From assembly GCA_043803805.1 (NCBI GenBank), contig JAZDJP010000124.1, forward strand, positions 1 to 28,926: a DNA stretch of 28,926 nt, read 5' to 3'. The stretch is from JAZDJP01 sp043803805. GTDB lineage: Bacteria > Planctomycetota > JAZDJP01. Numbering within the stretch: the stretch's first letter is position 1; every line of letters begins with the position of its first letter. The position numbers and the translations under genes were made by a program. The notes under the pieces were generated by a model. That model had not been told where the DNA came from and ran no database searches. It was given only the letters and a program-made list of their open reading frames with translations. Shown piece by piece: positions 16,801-23,571 of the stretch.

Positions 16801-17092
16801 CTATTTTACAACTCTCCACTCAACGGAGGAGGCGCACTATCTTTGCGGCGTTTTGAATTCACGCCCCGTCCGCACATGGCTTGGTGGGTTTCTTCTAGGA
16901 AAACAGATTGGGACGACCATTTTCGAATACATGAAGATTCCACGCTATGACAAGAACACATCTGAATGCCGGGACATTGCGGACATATCACGCCAAGAAC
17001 ATGAAAGACGCGGCACCTCTACCGACAATTCGTTTGCTGCCGATGCAACCGAGAACCGTCTTGACGATTTGGTACGCAAGTTATGCAAGTAA
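13898..17092 (+). CDS. Type IIG-like restriction-modification protein (nuclease plus N6-adenine methyltransferase)
   Basis: A 1064-residue single-chain enzyme. The N-terminus has a PD-(D/E)xK-like nuclease pattern: Glu24/Glu26, then PDGVFGHIVYDYK (63-75). A helical linker leads to a gamma-class N6-adenine methyltransferase with YYTP (368-371), motif I DPTCGSGTFL (from 394) and motif IV NPPW (597-600). The last 350 residues, with RGRDIGRY and FAPHKVLW, resemble the target-recognition part of Eco57I/MmeI-like enzymes. Such proteins methylate one strand of their site and cut unmethylated DNA nearby. No separate S or R subunit is adjacent. Start 13898 is chosen because the frame upstream (from TTG 13859) is only repeat sequence. 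GC content is visibly lower than the neighbours, which suggests horizontal acquisition. Confidence 0.82.
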   Translation: MDLTKYVERLGQVARQARSESKLEVETTAILRDCLGEAGIHFDPAINETLKSLGLSQVDADRPDGVFGHIVYDYKDPDLLSSTAELKKGKIQIEKYLDSITSGGHKVDPAVCAQWFAYLYDGFSFAFCHSDGEKWAWSDRTQLSENSLMFLIHAYRSLKRKPLTAALLSASFGKSSQVAREMIRVMCSHLAKPRHKTNMLFREWKRLFEQVSTYDLDQIPSLRHWTDEIGVASKDASHILFAMHTYYSLVVKLLTSELLAAPVNGTSTCRSLATAPSQNALFAALKSLEDSEHYKHFRISNFLEGDFFSWYTIERSKPLADAIRDLAVEFLDFEPATAYLMPGRIKDLLKEFYSSLVDEQIRHDLGEYYTPDWLAQHLLDRVDYHGNPAHTILDPTCGSGTFLVECIIRLKAHCATAGMSKLETLRTILKRIKGLDLNPLAVISSRANYILSISDLVFELGHDIEIPVYLADSINVPVEKADTTGTAYLEYNLDTEVQTFGIRIPLVLVKAQVLGRILLHCEDAIARRQSFADFLRVLRREKDIADLLSDTVLEYLDDFYKTIESLEKRDWDRIWCRILKNNFSPKGFAPFDLIVGNPPWVRWSRLPENYRNRVKAFCNHYGLVSGRGYAGGIESDISTVITYSAADNWLAEGGKVAFLITWTVFKTGSARGFRLSELPDKTGLRVVLIEDMTAIQPFPDATNQTAVYVAEKVKDAKAAKWDEVPCHIWIPKGQVSRIPPVATLPAVKRMVTVLQGVACPIADWGSPLFTGEKQHYNNAVFLKGRSSYLEDAHRGTISDCARVYWVKVLKYAPETKRALIRTLTTDELAKAREVRQVTGAWIEADLLHPLIRGRDIGRYCCDVEGWHQLIPNRHYEKVDSEEDFADKYPLTYSYLKNYEGILKNRASYKRYQSHLPFYVIYCVGDYSFAPHKVLWMEQQDPKAFRTCVISSVNSSLLGKRIVVPDHKLYFTTLHSTEEAHYLCGVLNSRPVRTWLGGFLLGKQIGTTIFEYMKIPRYDKNTSECRDIADISRQEHERRGTSTDNSFAADATENRLDDLVRKLCK

Positions 17093-17284
17093 CACAGAAC
17101 ATTGATAGTGAACCAAGGTGAAACTGCGTTGGCCGGCGTTCGAATCGGTCGGCGTCGAGGATGAACGGCCCCGTCGGACCGTCAAAGAACATCGTAACGG
17201 GCGTGATACGTTGAGGGAACGGTTCAGACAACCGCCCGCCGCCCCCGACACACATGACCGCACCGATATCGGCTTAAATCCCCT
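17093..17284. other. Intergenic region between restriction-modification gene and ABC-F gene
   Basis: GC content returns to host level within it. A possible -10 box TTAAAT (17274-17279) lies 5 bases before the ABC-F start, but no -35 match is present. The minus strand holds a short open stretch (about 17105-17220) without start or family match, possibly a gene remnant. Confidence 0.3.
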
Positions 17285-19126
17285 ATGGGCACACTTCTCC
17301 AACTCCAAAACATCTCCAAGGGTTACGACGGCAGGGTGCTGCTCGCGGGCGCCGATCTGACCATCGCGGAGCGGGCCAAGATCGGCCTCATCGGCCGCAA
17401 CGGCTGCGGCAAATCCACCCTCTGCCGGATCCTGACCGGCCAGGAGTCGCCGGACGCGGGCGACGTCGTGCGCCACCCCATCCTGCGCCTGGGCTACCTG
17501 CAGCAGCAGGACCCCTTTTTGCCGGGGGAGACGGTGCTCGCGTTTCTCATGCGCGACACCGGCCGGCCGGACTGGCGGTGCGGGGAGGTCGCCTGGCGGT
17601 TTGAGTTTTTAAGGCCGGACCTGGACCGCCCCGTGACGGCGATTTCCGGCGGGATGCAGACGCGTCTCAAGCTCGCCGCGCTGATGCTCCATGAGCCCAA
17701 CCTGCTCATCCTCGACGAGCCGACCAACTTCCTCGACCTGCGCACCCAGATGCTCATCGAGCAGTTTCTCAAGGATTTCGAGGGGGCGTGTCTGATCGTT
17801 TCCCATGACCGCGCGTTCCTGAACGCGACGTGCACGCGCACGGTCGAGGTGTCGCGGGGGAAGATGACCGCCTTTCCGGGGAACGTGGAGGCCTTCCTGG
17901 TGCGGCGGGAGGAGTGCCGCGTGCACGACGAGCGGTTCAACGCGGCGGTCATCGCCAAACGGCGCCAGCTCCAGACGTTTGTCGACCGCAACCGCGTCGG
18001 GGCCAAAACGGCCTCGCGAGCCCAGTCGAAACTCAAACAGATGGAACGCCTGCGGATCGTGGAAATCGTCGGGGCTGAAAAATCCGCGCGGATCCGTGTG
18101 CCGGAGGTGGCGGCGCGCCAGGGTACGGCGCTCCGTTGTTCGAACCTGGCGATCGGGTACGGGGATCTTCGCGTGGCGGAGGGGATTGATCTCGATATTG
18201 ACGCCGGCGGCCGGATCGCGGTGGTCGGCGACAACGGCCAGGGCAAGACGACATTCCTGCGCACGGTGACCGGGTCCCTGCCGGCCCTGGCCGGCAGCGT
18301 CTTCTGGGGGCACGGCTCCGACATCGGGATTTACGCCCAGCACGTCTACACCGGCCTTCCGGAGGAGGCGACCGTCCTGGCGTACCTGCGTGAGCGCGCG
18401 GCGCCGGACGTGCGTGCGCAAACGATCCTCGACGTGGCCGGCGGATTCCTGTTCGCGGGCCCCGACGTCGAAAAGCCGGTGTCGGTGCTTTCCGGCGGCG
18501 AGCGGGCGCGGCTCTGCCTGGCCGGACTGCTTCTGGGCGGATACACGGTGCTCGCGCTGGACGAGCCGGGGACTCATTTGGATGTCGAATCGCTCGAGGC
18601 TCTGACCGAGGCGCTCGCCGGATACCGCGGGACTGTAATATTTACCAGCCACGACCGCCGGTTCGTCGAGCGGCTCGCCACGGGCGTGATCGAGGTGAAG
18701 GACGGGCGGGTCGTCCATTGCCCCGGGAACTTCGAGGCCTATCGGTACCGCCTGGAACGGGAGGTGGCGGAATTTTCCGGGCCGGGTTCGTCCGCCGGGG
18801 GGAAGGCCGCGGCGGCGCCCCGGCTTGACACGCGCAAGGAACTCGCCCGCCGACGTTACGAACTCGGCCGGGAGGTCGTCTCGGCCGAACGCCAGCTGGC
18901 GCGGCACGAATCGCGCATGAAGGAATTGGAGGCGCGCCTGGTCGCCTCGGCCGATCCCGATCCGGTCGCGCGCCTGGCCGGCGAAATGGAAGCTCTCAAG
19001 GCGAAGATCGCCGCGGTGGAAGACCGGTGGCTCGCGTTGCAGGAGGAATGCGCGGCTCTGGACGAGGCCGCCCGGGTGGAACACGCGCAGCAAATCGAAT
19101 CTCCCCACCGGCCATTCCGCGCTTGA
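17285..19126 (+). CDS. ABC-F family ATPase (Uup/EttA-like ribosome-associated factor)
   Basis: A 613-residue protein with two ABC ATPase domains and no membrane helices. Domain 1: Walker A GRNGCGKST (37-45), signature ISGGMQTRLKLA (from 120), Walker B LLILDEPTNFLD and SHDR. An inter-domain linker with charged helices (about 205-270) follows, then domain 2: GDNGQGKTT, LSGGERARLCLA, LALDEPGTHLD and SHDRRF. The C-terminus (about 530-613) is a charged coiled coil (ELEARLVASADPDPVARLAGEMEALKAKIAAVEDRW) as in Uup. ABC-F proteins act on ribosomes to resolve stalling, aid assembly or give antibiotic protection; Uup also affects DNA repair. Domain 2 has PGTHLD instead of the usual PTNHLD, a mild oddity. 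No clear Shine-Dalgarno precedes the ATG. Confidence 0.92.
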   Translation: MGTLLQLQNISKGYDGRVLLAGADLTIAERAKIGLIGRNGCGKSTLCRILTGQESPDAGDVVRHPILRLGYLQQQDPFLPGETVLAFLMRDTGRPDWRCGEVAWRFEFLRPDLDRPVTAISGGMQTRLKLAALMLHEPNLLILDEPTNFLDLRTQMLIEQFLKDFEGACLIVSHDRAFLNATCTRTVEVSRGKMTAFPGNVEAFLVRREECRVHDERFNAAVIAKRRQLQTFVDRNRVGAKTASRAQSKLKQMERLRIVEIVGAEKSARIRVPEVAARQGTALRCSNLAIGYGDLRVAEGIDLDIDAGGRIAVVGDNGQGKTTFLRTVTGSLPALAGSVFWGHGSDIGIYAQHVYTGLPEEATVLAYLRERAAPDVRAQTILDVAGGFLFAGPDVEKPVSVLSGGERARLCLAGLLLGGYTVLALDEPGTHLDVESLEALTEALAGYRGTVIFTSHDRRFVERLATGVIEVKDGRVVHCPGNFEAYRYRLEREVAEFSGPGSSAGGKAAAAPRLDTRKELARRRYELGREVVSAERQLARHESRMKELEARLVASADPDPVARLAGEMEALKAKIAAVEDRWLALQEECAALDEAARVEHAQQIESPHRPFRA

Positions 19127-19150
19127 TTCCGGCCGCGGGGGATATAAACT
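19123..19150 (+). promoter_or_regulatory. Predicted promoter of the fluoride-riboswitch operon
   Basis: TTGATT (19123-19128) overlaps the ABC-F stop codon; TAAACT (19145-19150) follows after a 16-base spacer. Transcription would start near 19157, a few bases before the riboswitch aptamer. Confidence 0.5.
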
Positions 19151-19162
19151 GCCCCCGTTCCC

Positions 19163-19286
19163 CGGGGATGGAGTCCCCCGTATAACCGCCCCCTGTGGGC
19201 TGATGACTCCTGCCGACAAGCCGACCGGCAGGGGGGCGTTGTATACGAACCCGATTCCCTGCCGTCAGGCGGGGATTTTTGTTTTT
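19163..19286 (+). ncRNA. Fluoride (crcB) riboswitch with expression platform
   Basis: The aptamer (about 19163-19213) has every crcB element: P1 GGGG (19164-19167) with CCCC (19176-19179), loop starting AUGG, a pseudoknot GGAGUC (19170-19175) with GACUCC (19205-19210), AUAACC, a stem GCCC/GGGC (19188-19191 with 19197-19200) and the conserved GCUGAUG before the pseudoknot strand. It closely parallels the Thermotoga petrophila fluoride aptamer as I remember it. The platform holds a terminator (19257-19286). CGGCAGGG (19226-19233) can pair either with CCTGCCG (19209-19215) or with CCCTGCCG (19257-19264); the second pairing blocks the terminator. The first pairing shares bases 19209-19210 with the pseudoknot. 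This predicts transcription ON with fluoride. Confidence 0.9.
19257..19286 (+). terminator. Riboswitch-controlled intrinsic terminator
   Basis: Stem CCCTGCC (19257-19263) with GGCGGGG (19268-19274), loop GTCA, followed by ATTTTTGTTTTT (19275-19286). It lies 18 bases before the antiporter start codon and is mutually exclusive with the antiterminator pairing described for the riboswitch. Confidence 0.85.
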
Positions 19287-19304
19287 GGAACATCGGAGGA
19301 CGTT

Positions 19305-20522
19305 ATGACCGAGGCGTTCGCGCTCGCCGCGCTCTGGCTGGCCCTGGCCGTGCTGGCCACCATCCTAGCCAATCATCTGCGTGTTTCGATGGCCCTTGTC
19401 GAAATCTGCGTGGGCATCGCGGCGGGCGTGGCGGCGAATCATTTCTTCGGGGGGGACGCGCTCCGAGCGAATGCGGATTGGTTGCGTTTTCTGGCCGCCA
19501 CGGGGGCCGTTCTGTTGACCTTCCTGGCGGGCGCGGAACTGGAACCCGCCGTTCTCCGGGCCAAGTGGAAGGAGGTTTCGGTCGTCGGCGTGGTCGGATT
19601 TCTCGCCCCTTTCCTCGGCTGTGCGGCGGTCGCGCGGTACGCGCTGGGTTGGAACACGCCGGCCAGCTGGCTCGCGGGCGTTGCGCTTTCCACCACCTCG
19701 ATGGCCGTCGTCTATGCGGTTATGCTGGAGACCGGATTCAACAAGACCGGCTTCGGCAAGGGCATCCTCGGGGCGTGTTTCATCAACGATCTCGGCACCG
19801 TAATCGCCCTTGGGTTGATCTTTGCACCCTTCACCTGGAAGACGGTGATATTCATCGGGGTCGGCGCCTCCATCCTTGCCGCCCTGCCGTTTTTGACCGC
19901 ATGGATCACCCGCGCCTACGCCTACCGCACGGCGGCGATTCGCACCAAGTGGGTGCTTCTGATCCTTTTTGGGCTCGGCGCGCTGGCACTCTGGGCGGGA
20001 AGCGAGGCGGTGTTGCCTGCCTACCTCGCCGGGATGTTGTTCGCCGGAGCGGCAACCGAGGACCACCACTGGGTCCGCCGGCTTCGCACGCTCACGGTCG
20101 GACTTCTGACGCCGTTCTATTTCATCCGCGCCGGGGCGTTGGTTTCCATCCCGGCGGTGATTTCCGCTCCAGCGGTCTTCCTTGTTCTCCTGGGCGGCAA
20201 GGTGATATCGAAAATATTCGGCCTTTATCCGGTCATCGGCCTGTTCCGGAGGGACCACAAGGAACGATGGTACTACACGTTGCTGATGTCCACGGGCCTC
20301 ACTTTCGGCACCATCTCAGCACTGTACGGCCTGAGTCACGGCATCGTTTCCGGTGAGCAATACTCGTTTCTGGTGGCCGTTGTGATCGGGAGCGCGGTCG
20401 TTCCGACGATGATCGCCAATTTCGCCTTCTTCCCGCGTCATTTGGTGATGCTGGACGAAGAAGAAGGGCCCCTGACGGATGACGCCACAACGACCACAGG
20501 AGGTGATCATGACCGGGAATGA
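19305..20522 (+). CDS. CPA2-type cation/proton (or fluoride/proton) antiporter
   Basis: A 405-residue polytopic membrane protein of the monovalent cation:proton antiporter-2 family, with about 12 hydrophobic helices. Family features include ILANHLRVSMALVEICVGIAAG, LLTFLAGAELEP, the STTSMAVVYAVM segment, GACFINDLGTVIALG (with the family's ND pair), PAYLAGMLFAG, TPFYFIRAGALV and STGLTFGTISALYGL. These carriers exchange Na+, K+ or other ions for protons; genes of this group are known downstream of fluoride riboswitches, so export of, or tolerance to, fluoride is inferred. ATG 19305 follows CGGAGGACG; the longer frame upstream overlaps the riboswitch and is not coding. It overlaps the methyltransferase gene by 14 bases. 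Confidence 0.88.
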   Translation: MTEAFALAALWLALAVLATILANHLRVSMALVEICVGIAAGVAANHFFGGDALRANADWLRFLAATGAVLLTFLAGAELEPAVLRAKWKEVSVVGVVGFLAPFLGCAAVARYALGWNTPASWLAGVALSTTSMAVVYAVMLETGFNKTGFGKGILGACFINDLGTVIALGLIFAPFTWKTVIFIGVGASILAALPFLTAWITRAYAYRTAAIRTKWVLLILFGLGALALWAGSEAVLPAYLAGMLFAGAATEDHHWVRRLRTLTVGLLTPFYFIRAGALVSIPAVISAPAVFLVLLGGKVISKIFGLYPVIGLFRRDHKERWYYTLLMSTGLTFGTISALYGLSHGIVSGEQYSFLVAVVIGSAVVPTMIANFAFFPRHLVMLDEEEGPLTDDATTTTGGDHDRE

Positions 20523-21249
20523 TTCCAAATGGGACAAAATCAATCAGCGTTACACCCATCGCCGGGAAAGCGGCCGGCCCGGCTGGACGGATGATTACAC
20601 GCATACGGAACAGGAAATACGGGATTTTCTGGCTCGCAACCGTCTTTCGCCCGCCGGCACATTTCTGGAATTGGGGTGCGGCGCGGGAAACCGGATCCTC
20701 GTCGCCGCCCGGATGGGATTTGAGGCGTTCGGGGTGGATCAGGCGCGGGATGGCATCGCCTGGGCCTCCGCAAAAGCCGAGGAGGCTGGCGTCCGGGTGG
20801 ATTTTCGGGTCGGGGATATCGTCACGCTGAAGGATTACCACTCGAATTTTTTCGATGTGGTGTATGACGGGGGCGTGTTGTACATGATCACCGGGTATGC
20901 GGCGCGGAAAAACTGTTTCCAAAATATCGCCCGGGTTCTGAAATCCGGTGGCCGGTTGTACGCCACGGCGCATCTCGTGGACGCGGCATTCACCGGGCGT
21001 CATGAGATGGCGCCGGGAAGTTGGTATGACCCGTCGGGCCGGTTTTCAACGGTCGGCGACGAGCCGGCCTACTATTTTTCCACGGAGGAAGAGCTCCGAG
21101 GGGAAATCGAGGGGGCGGATCTGGTCATCCTCACGATGGAGAAGATCCTGAAGAAAGATCCGGAACATCCGTTTTGCGCCGGAAGTTTGTGGGCCGATGC
21201 CCGCAAACCGGACGTTTACGTCAGCCCGAACCGGAGCAGGTTGTCGTAA
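20509..21249 (+). CDS. Class I SAM-dependent methyltransferase in the fluoride operon
   Basis: A 246-residue methyltransferase with motif I FLELGCGAGN (52-61), an acidic residue after strand 2 in AFGVDQARDGI, DFRVGDI (motif II region), FFDVVYDGGVLYMITG and the post-motif ARVLKSGGRLYATAH. The C-terminal 100 residues (HEMAPGSWYDPSGRFSTVGDEPAYYFSTEEEL) are not from a family I can name, so the acceptor is unknown. A perfect Shine-Dalgarno AGGAGGTGAT (20498-20507) lies inside the end of the antiporter gene, and the start overlaps it by 14 bases, so both are expressed together under the fluoride riboswitch. Its 3' end overlaps the convergent TIM-barrel gene by 34 bases. Confidence 0.85.
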   Translation: MTGNDSKWDKINQRYTHRRESGRPGWTDDYTHTEQEIRDFLARNRLSPAGTFLELGCGAGNRILVAARMGFEAFGVDQARDGIAWASAKAEEAGVRVDFRVGDIVTLKDYHSNFFDVVYDGGVLYMITGYAARKNCFQNIARVLKSGGRLYATAHLVDAAFTGRHEMAPGSWYDPSGRFSTVGDEPAYYFSTEEELRGEIEGADLVILTMEKILKKDPEHPFCAGSLWADARKPDVYVSPNRSRLS

Positions 21250-21992
21250 CTGATTTTCAGGCTGTCGAAAGGGTCGCCGGGGCAGGTGTCCTGTTCGACG
21301 ATGTACCACTCCACCCCCGCGGCCTTCGCCGCGGCGAGGATGGCCGGCCAGTTGAGGTTCCCGGCCCCGACCTCGGCGAAGGCGGGGGCGCCGTCCGCCG
21401 GGTTCACCGCGTAGTCCTTGAGGTGGATGACCGGCGCCGGGCCGCGCCGGCCGCATTTGGCGATCCATGCCGCCGGGTCGCCTCCGCCCCGCTGCACCCA
21501 GTGGGTATCGATCTCCATGGCGATGTGGCGGGGGTTGGAATTCTCCATGATGATATCCATCGGGAGTTTCCCTTCCAGTCGCATGAATTCCTGATCGTGG
21601 TTGTGGTAGAGGAACGTCATCCCGGCCGCGGTCAGACGTTCGCCGATTTTGTCGAACTGCCGGGCGAATTCGAGATACCCCGCCGCGGTGCGCAGGACCT
21701 TGGGCAGGCTACCGATCCCGGGGTACGCGCATCCCCAGCGCCGGTGGTCCTCGATGAGCCGGTCGAGCTCGCCGGTGAACCGCGCGTAACTCTCGTGGGT
21801 GGCGCAGCAAACGAGACCGTTGTCGTCGAGGATTTTCTTCAGTTCCCCCGGGTCGATCGGCCCGTGGCCCGAAGGCTGGACGGCGCGGTAGCCGATCTTC
21901 CGGATTTTCTCGATGGCCCGGGCGAACTCGGCCGGAGTTTTCGTGAACGCGCGAACGGTGTAGAGCTGGGCGGCGATGACGGTGTCGGCCAT
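21216..21992 (-). CDS. Sugar phosphate isomerase/epimerase (IolE-like TIM barrel)
   Basis: A 258-residue member of the xylose isomerase-like TIM-barrel superfamily: AAQLYTVRAFTKTPAEF opening, IGYRAVQPSGHG, YHNHDQEF, MEIDTHWVQRGG, HLKDYAV and WYIVEQD near the C-terminus supply the usual metal ligands (Glu, Asp, His, Glu). The substrate is unknown; inosose dehydratase-like or sugar epimerase roles are typical of relatives. AGGAGA precedes ATG 21992. The gene converges with the methyltransferase and shares 34 bases with its 3' end. It is only distantly similar to the protein at 478-1326. Confidence 0.85.
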   Translation of the reverse strand: MADTVIAAQLYTVRAFTKTPAEFARAIEKIRKIGYRAVQPSGHGPIDPGELKKILDDNGLVCCATHESYARFTGELDRLIEDHRRWGCAYPGIGSLPKVLRTAAGYLEFARQFDKIGERLTAAGMTFLYHNHDQEFMRLEGKLPMDIIMENSNPRHIAMEIDTHWVQRGGGDPAAWIAKCGRRGPAPVIHLKDYAVNPADGAPAFAEVGAGNLNWPAILAAAKAAGVEWYIVEQDTCPGDPFDSLKISYDNLLRFGLT

Positions 21993-22054
21993 GGGCGTCT
22001 CCTGTGTGCCGGTCCGGCCATCCTGCGCCAACCGCGGGCGATTTCCGGACGGCT

Positions 22055-22387
22055 CTAAATCTGTTTTTTATGCTGGGCGAGTTGCCCGACGACGAGAAAC
22101 AGTACCACGACGGCGACGGGAAGCAACACATTCCCCATTTCGCCGAGGAGAAAGGCCACCAGTTTCGTGAAAAGGACGGCCATCGTCCCATAACCGAAGG
22201 CGCATACCGCGACGAATACCAGTGTCCGGGCGATGAAGTGATATTTCTGGATCGCCTTCTTGATGGCGCTGTTGATATCCTCGCCGTAGATGACGAGGAC
22301 CGTCGCCACCAGGGCCATGGCGATGTTGTGTGTCTGGGGGCGCATCCACCCCGACAGCCACCGGCAGCATCCCGAAGCGATTTCCAT
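22055..22387 (-). CDS. DUF3392-like small membrane protein
   Basis: A 110-residue protein with about three hydrophobic helices. MALVATVLVIYGEDINSAIKKAIQKYHFIARTLVFVAVCAFGYG matches what I recall of DUF3392 (helix, 'YGDDIN..LK', amphipathic stretch, 'R.LVFV.VCAFGYG'), and the tail is VLLPVAVVVLFLVVGQLAQHKK. The function of the family is unknown. The start is uncertain: ATG 22387 has a weak CGGA upstream, and ATG 22345 or 22318 would remove the Cys/Trp-rich leader. It is transcribed towards the TIM-barrel gene, with 62 bases between them. Confidence 0.6.
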   Translation of the reverse strand: MEIASGCCRWLSGWMRPQTHNIAMALVATVLVIYGEDINSAIKKAIQKYHFIARTLVFVAVCAFGYGTMAVLFTKLVAFLLGEMGNVLLPVAVVVLFLVVGQLAQHKKQI

Positions 22388-22464
22388 AATCCGATTTCGA
22401 CAGATTCCCGGTTCCGGTGAACCGATTTTTCACGGGGAACGGTGTCCGCCGTCCCGCTTCGCCG

Positions 22465-22493
22465 TTGCAAACGCTTCCGCGCGCGATTAGACT
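22465..22493 (+). promoter_or_regulatory. Predicted promoter giving a leaderless kinase-deaminase mRNA
   Basis: TTGCAA (22465-22470), 17-base spacer and TAGACT (22488-22493). The expected start of transcription, 7 bases after the -10 box, is exactly the A of the ATG at 22500. Confidence 0.6.
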
Positions 22494-22499
22494 AAAGGC

Positions 22500-23513
22500 A
22501 TGCTTCTCGGCGTCACCGGCAGGAATGGCTCGGGCAAGGACACCCTCGCGGATCACCTCGCGGCCAAGGGGTTCGCGCACCTGTCGCTTTCGGATGTCAT
22601 CCGGGAGGAGGCGCGCCGGAGGAAACTCGCCGCGTCGCGGGCGAACCTTGTGCGGATCGGGAACGAACTCCGGTCGAAATTCGGACCCGGCGTGCTTGCC
22701 GAGCGGACGCTCGCGCGGATCGCCCCGGACCGGAACTACGTCATCACCTCCATCCGGAATCCCGGCGAGGTGGAGACGCTCGTCCGGTCGGGCCGATTTG
22801 TTCTCGTCGCGGTGGACGCGCCGGCCGCCGTGCGTTTCGCGCGCCTCGTGCGCCGCGCCCGCGCCGGGGACGCCCGCCTCACATTCCGGGAATTCGTCCG
22901 CCAAGAGCGCCGCGAGGAATCGAACGATCCCGCCGGCCTGCAACTTCATAACGTCGTCGCGATGGCGCGGTTCGTCCTCCCGAACGGCGGTACGATCGAG
23001 GCCCTCCACGCGCGGGCGGACGCGATCCTTCCGAAGGCCGCCAAACTCGCCACGGCGCCCCGGCCCGGGTGGGACGAGTATTTCCTCCGCATCGCGCGTG
23101 TCGTGAGCACGCGCAGCAACTGCATGAAACGCAAGGTCGCCGCCGTGATCGTGAAGGACCGGCGCATCATCTCGACGGGCTACAACGGCACCCCCCGCGG
23201 CACGCGGAATTGCGACGAGGGCGGCTGCCCCCGGTGCAATTCCTTCGCGGGAAGCGGGACGCGCCTCGAGGAATGCACCTGCTCCCACGGCGAGGAAAAC
23301 GCCATCGTCCAGGCCGCCTACCACGGCGTCTCCCTCAAGAACGGCATCATTTACACGACGTTCAGCCCGTGCCTGCTCTGCGCCAAGATGATCATCAACG
23401 CGGGGATCACGGAGGTCATCTACAACGCCGACTATCCGCTCGCCAAAATCGCGCGGGGGCTCCTCCAGGAGGCGGGGGTGAAGGTCCGGCGGTGCGCGAT
23501 TGACGGCGAATGA
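22500..23513 (+). CDS. P-loop nucleotide kinase-like domain fused to dCMP deaminase
   Basis: A 337-residue fusion. Residues 1-195 are a P-loop domain like dephospho-CoA/nucleoside monophosphate kinases: Walker A GRNGSGKDT (7-15), LSLSDVIREEARRR, TSIRNPGEVETL. Residues 200-337 are a cytidine/dCMP deaminase with the zinc site H263-G-E265-E-N and PCLLC (Cys291, Cys294), plus a Cys-rich insert (CDEGGCPRC, CTC) seen in dCMP deaminases. The deaminase converts dCMP to dUMP for thymidylate synthesis. Yeast Dcd1 has a similar N-terminal P-loop extension, so the arrangement is not unique, but the role of the kinase half is unclear. No Shine-Dalgarno; translation is probably leaderless. Confidence 0.88.
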   Translation: MLLGVTGRNGSGKDTLADHLAAKGFAHLSLSDVIREEARRRKLAASRANLVRIGNELRSKFGPGVLAERTLARIAPDRNYVITSIRNPGEVETLVRSGRFVLVAVDAPAAVRFARLVRRARAGDARLTFREFVRQERREESNDPAGLQLHNVVAMARFVLPNGGTIEALHARADAILPKAAKLATAPRPGWDEYFLRIARVVSTRSNCMKRKVAAVIVKDRRIISTGYNGTPRGTRNCDEGGCPRCNSFAGSGTRLEECTCSHGEENAIVQAAYHGVSLKNGIIYTTFSPCLLCAKMIINAGITEVIYNADYPLAKIARGLLQEAGVKVRRCAIDGE

Positions 23514-23571
23514 CACAAGGAACCCCTCATGTGCCCCGTGCGCAAAAATCTCTTTCCCATTCATTTTATGC

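Noticed and set aside
17105..17220. Minus-strand stretch reading RITPVTMFFDGPTGPFILD in the gap before the ABC-F gene
   Set aside because: It looks protein-like but has no start, no ribosome binding site and no family match; it may be a remnant but cannot be supported.
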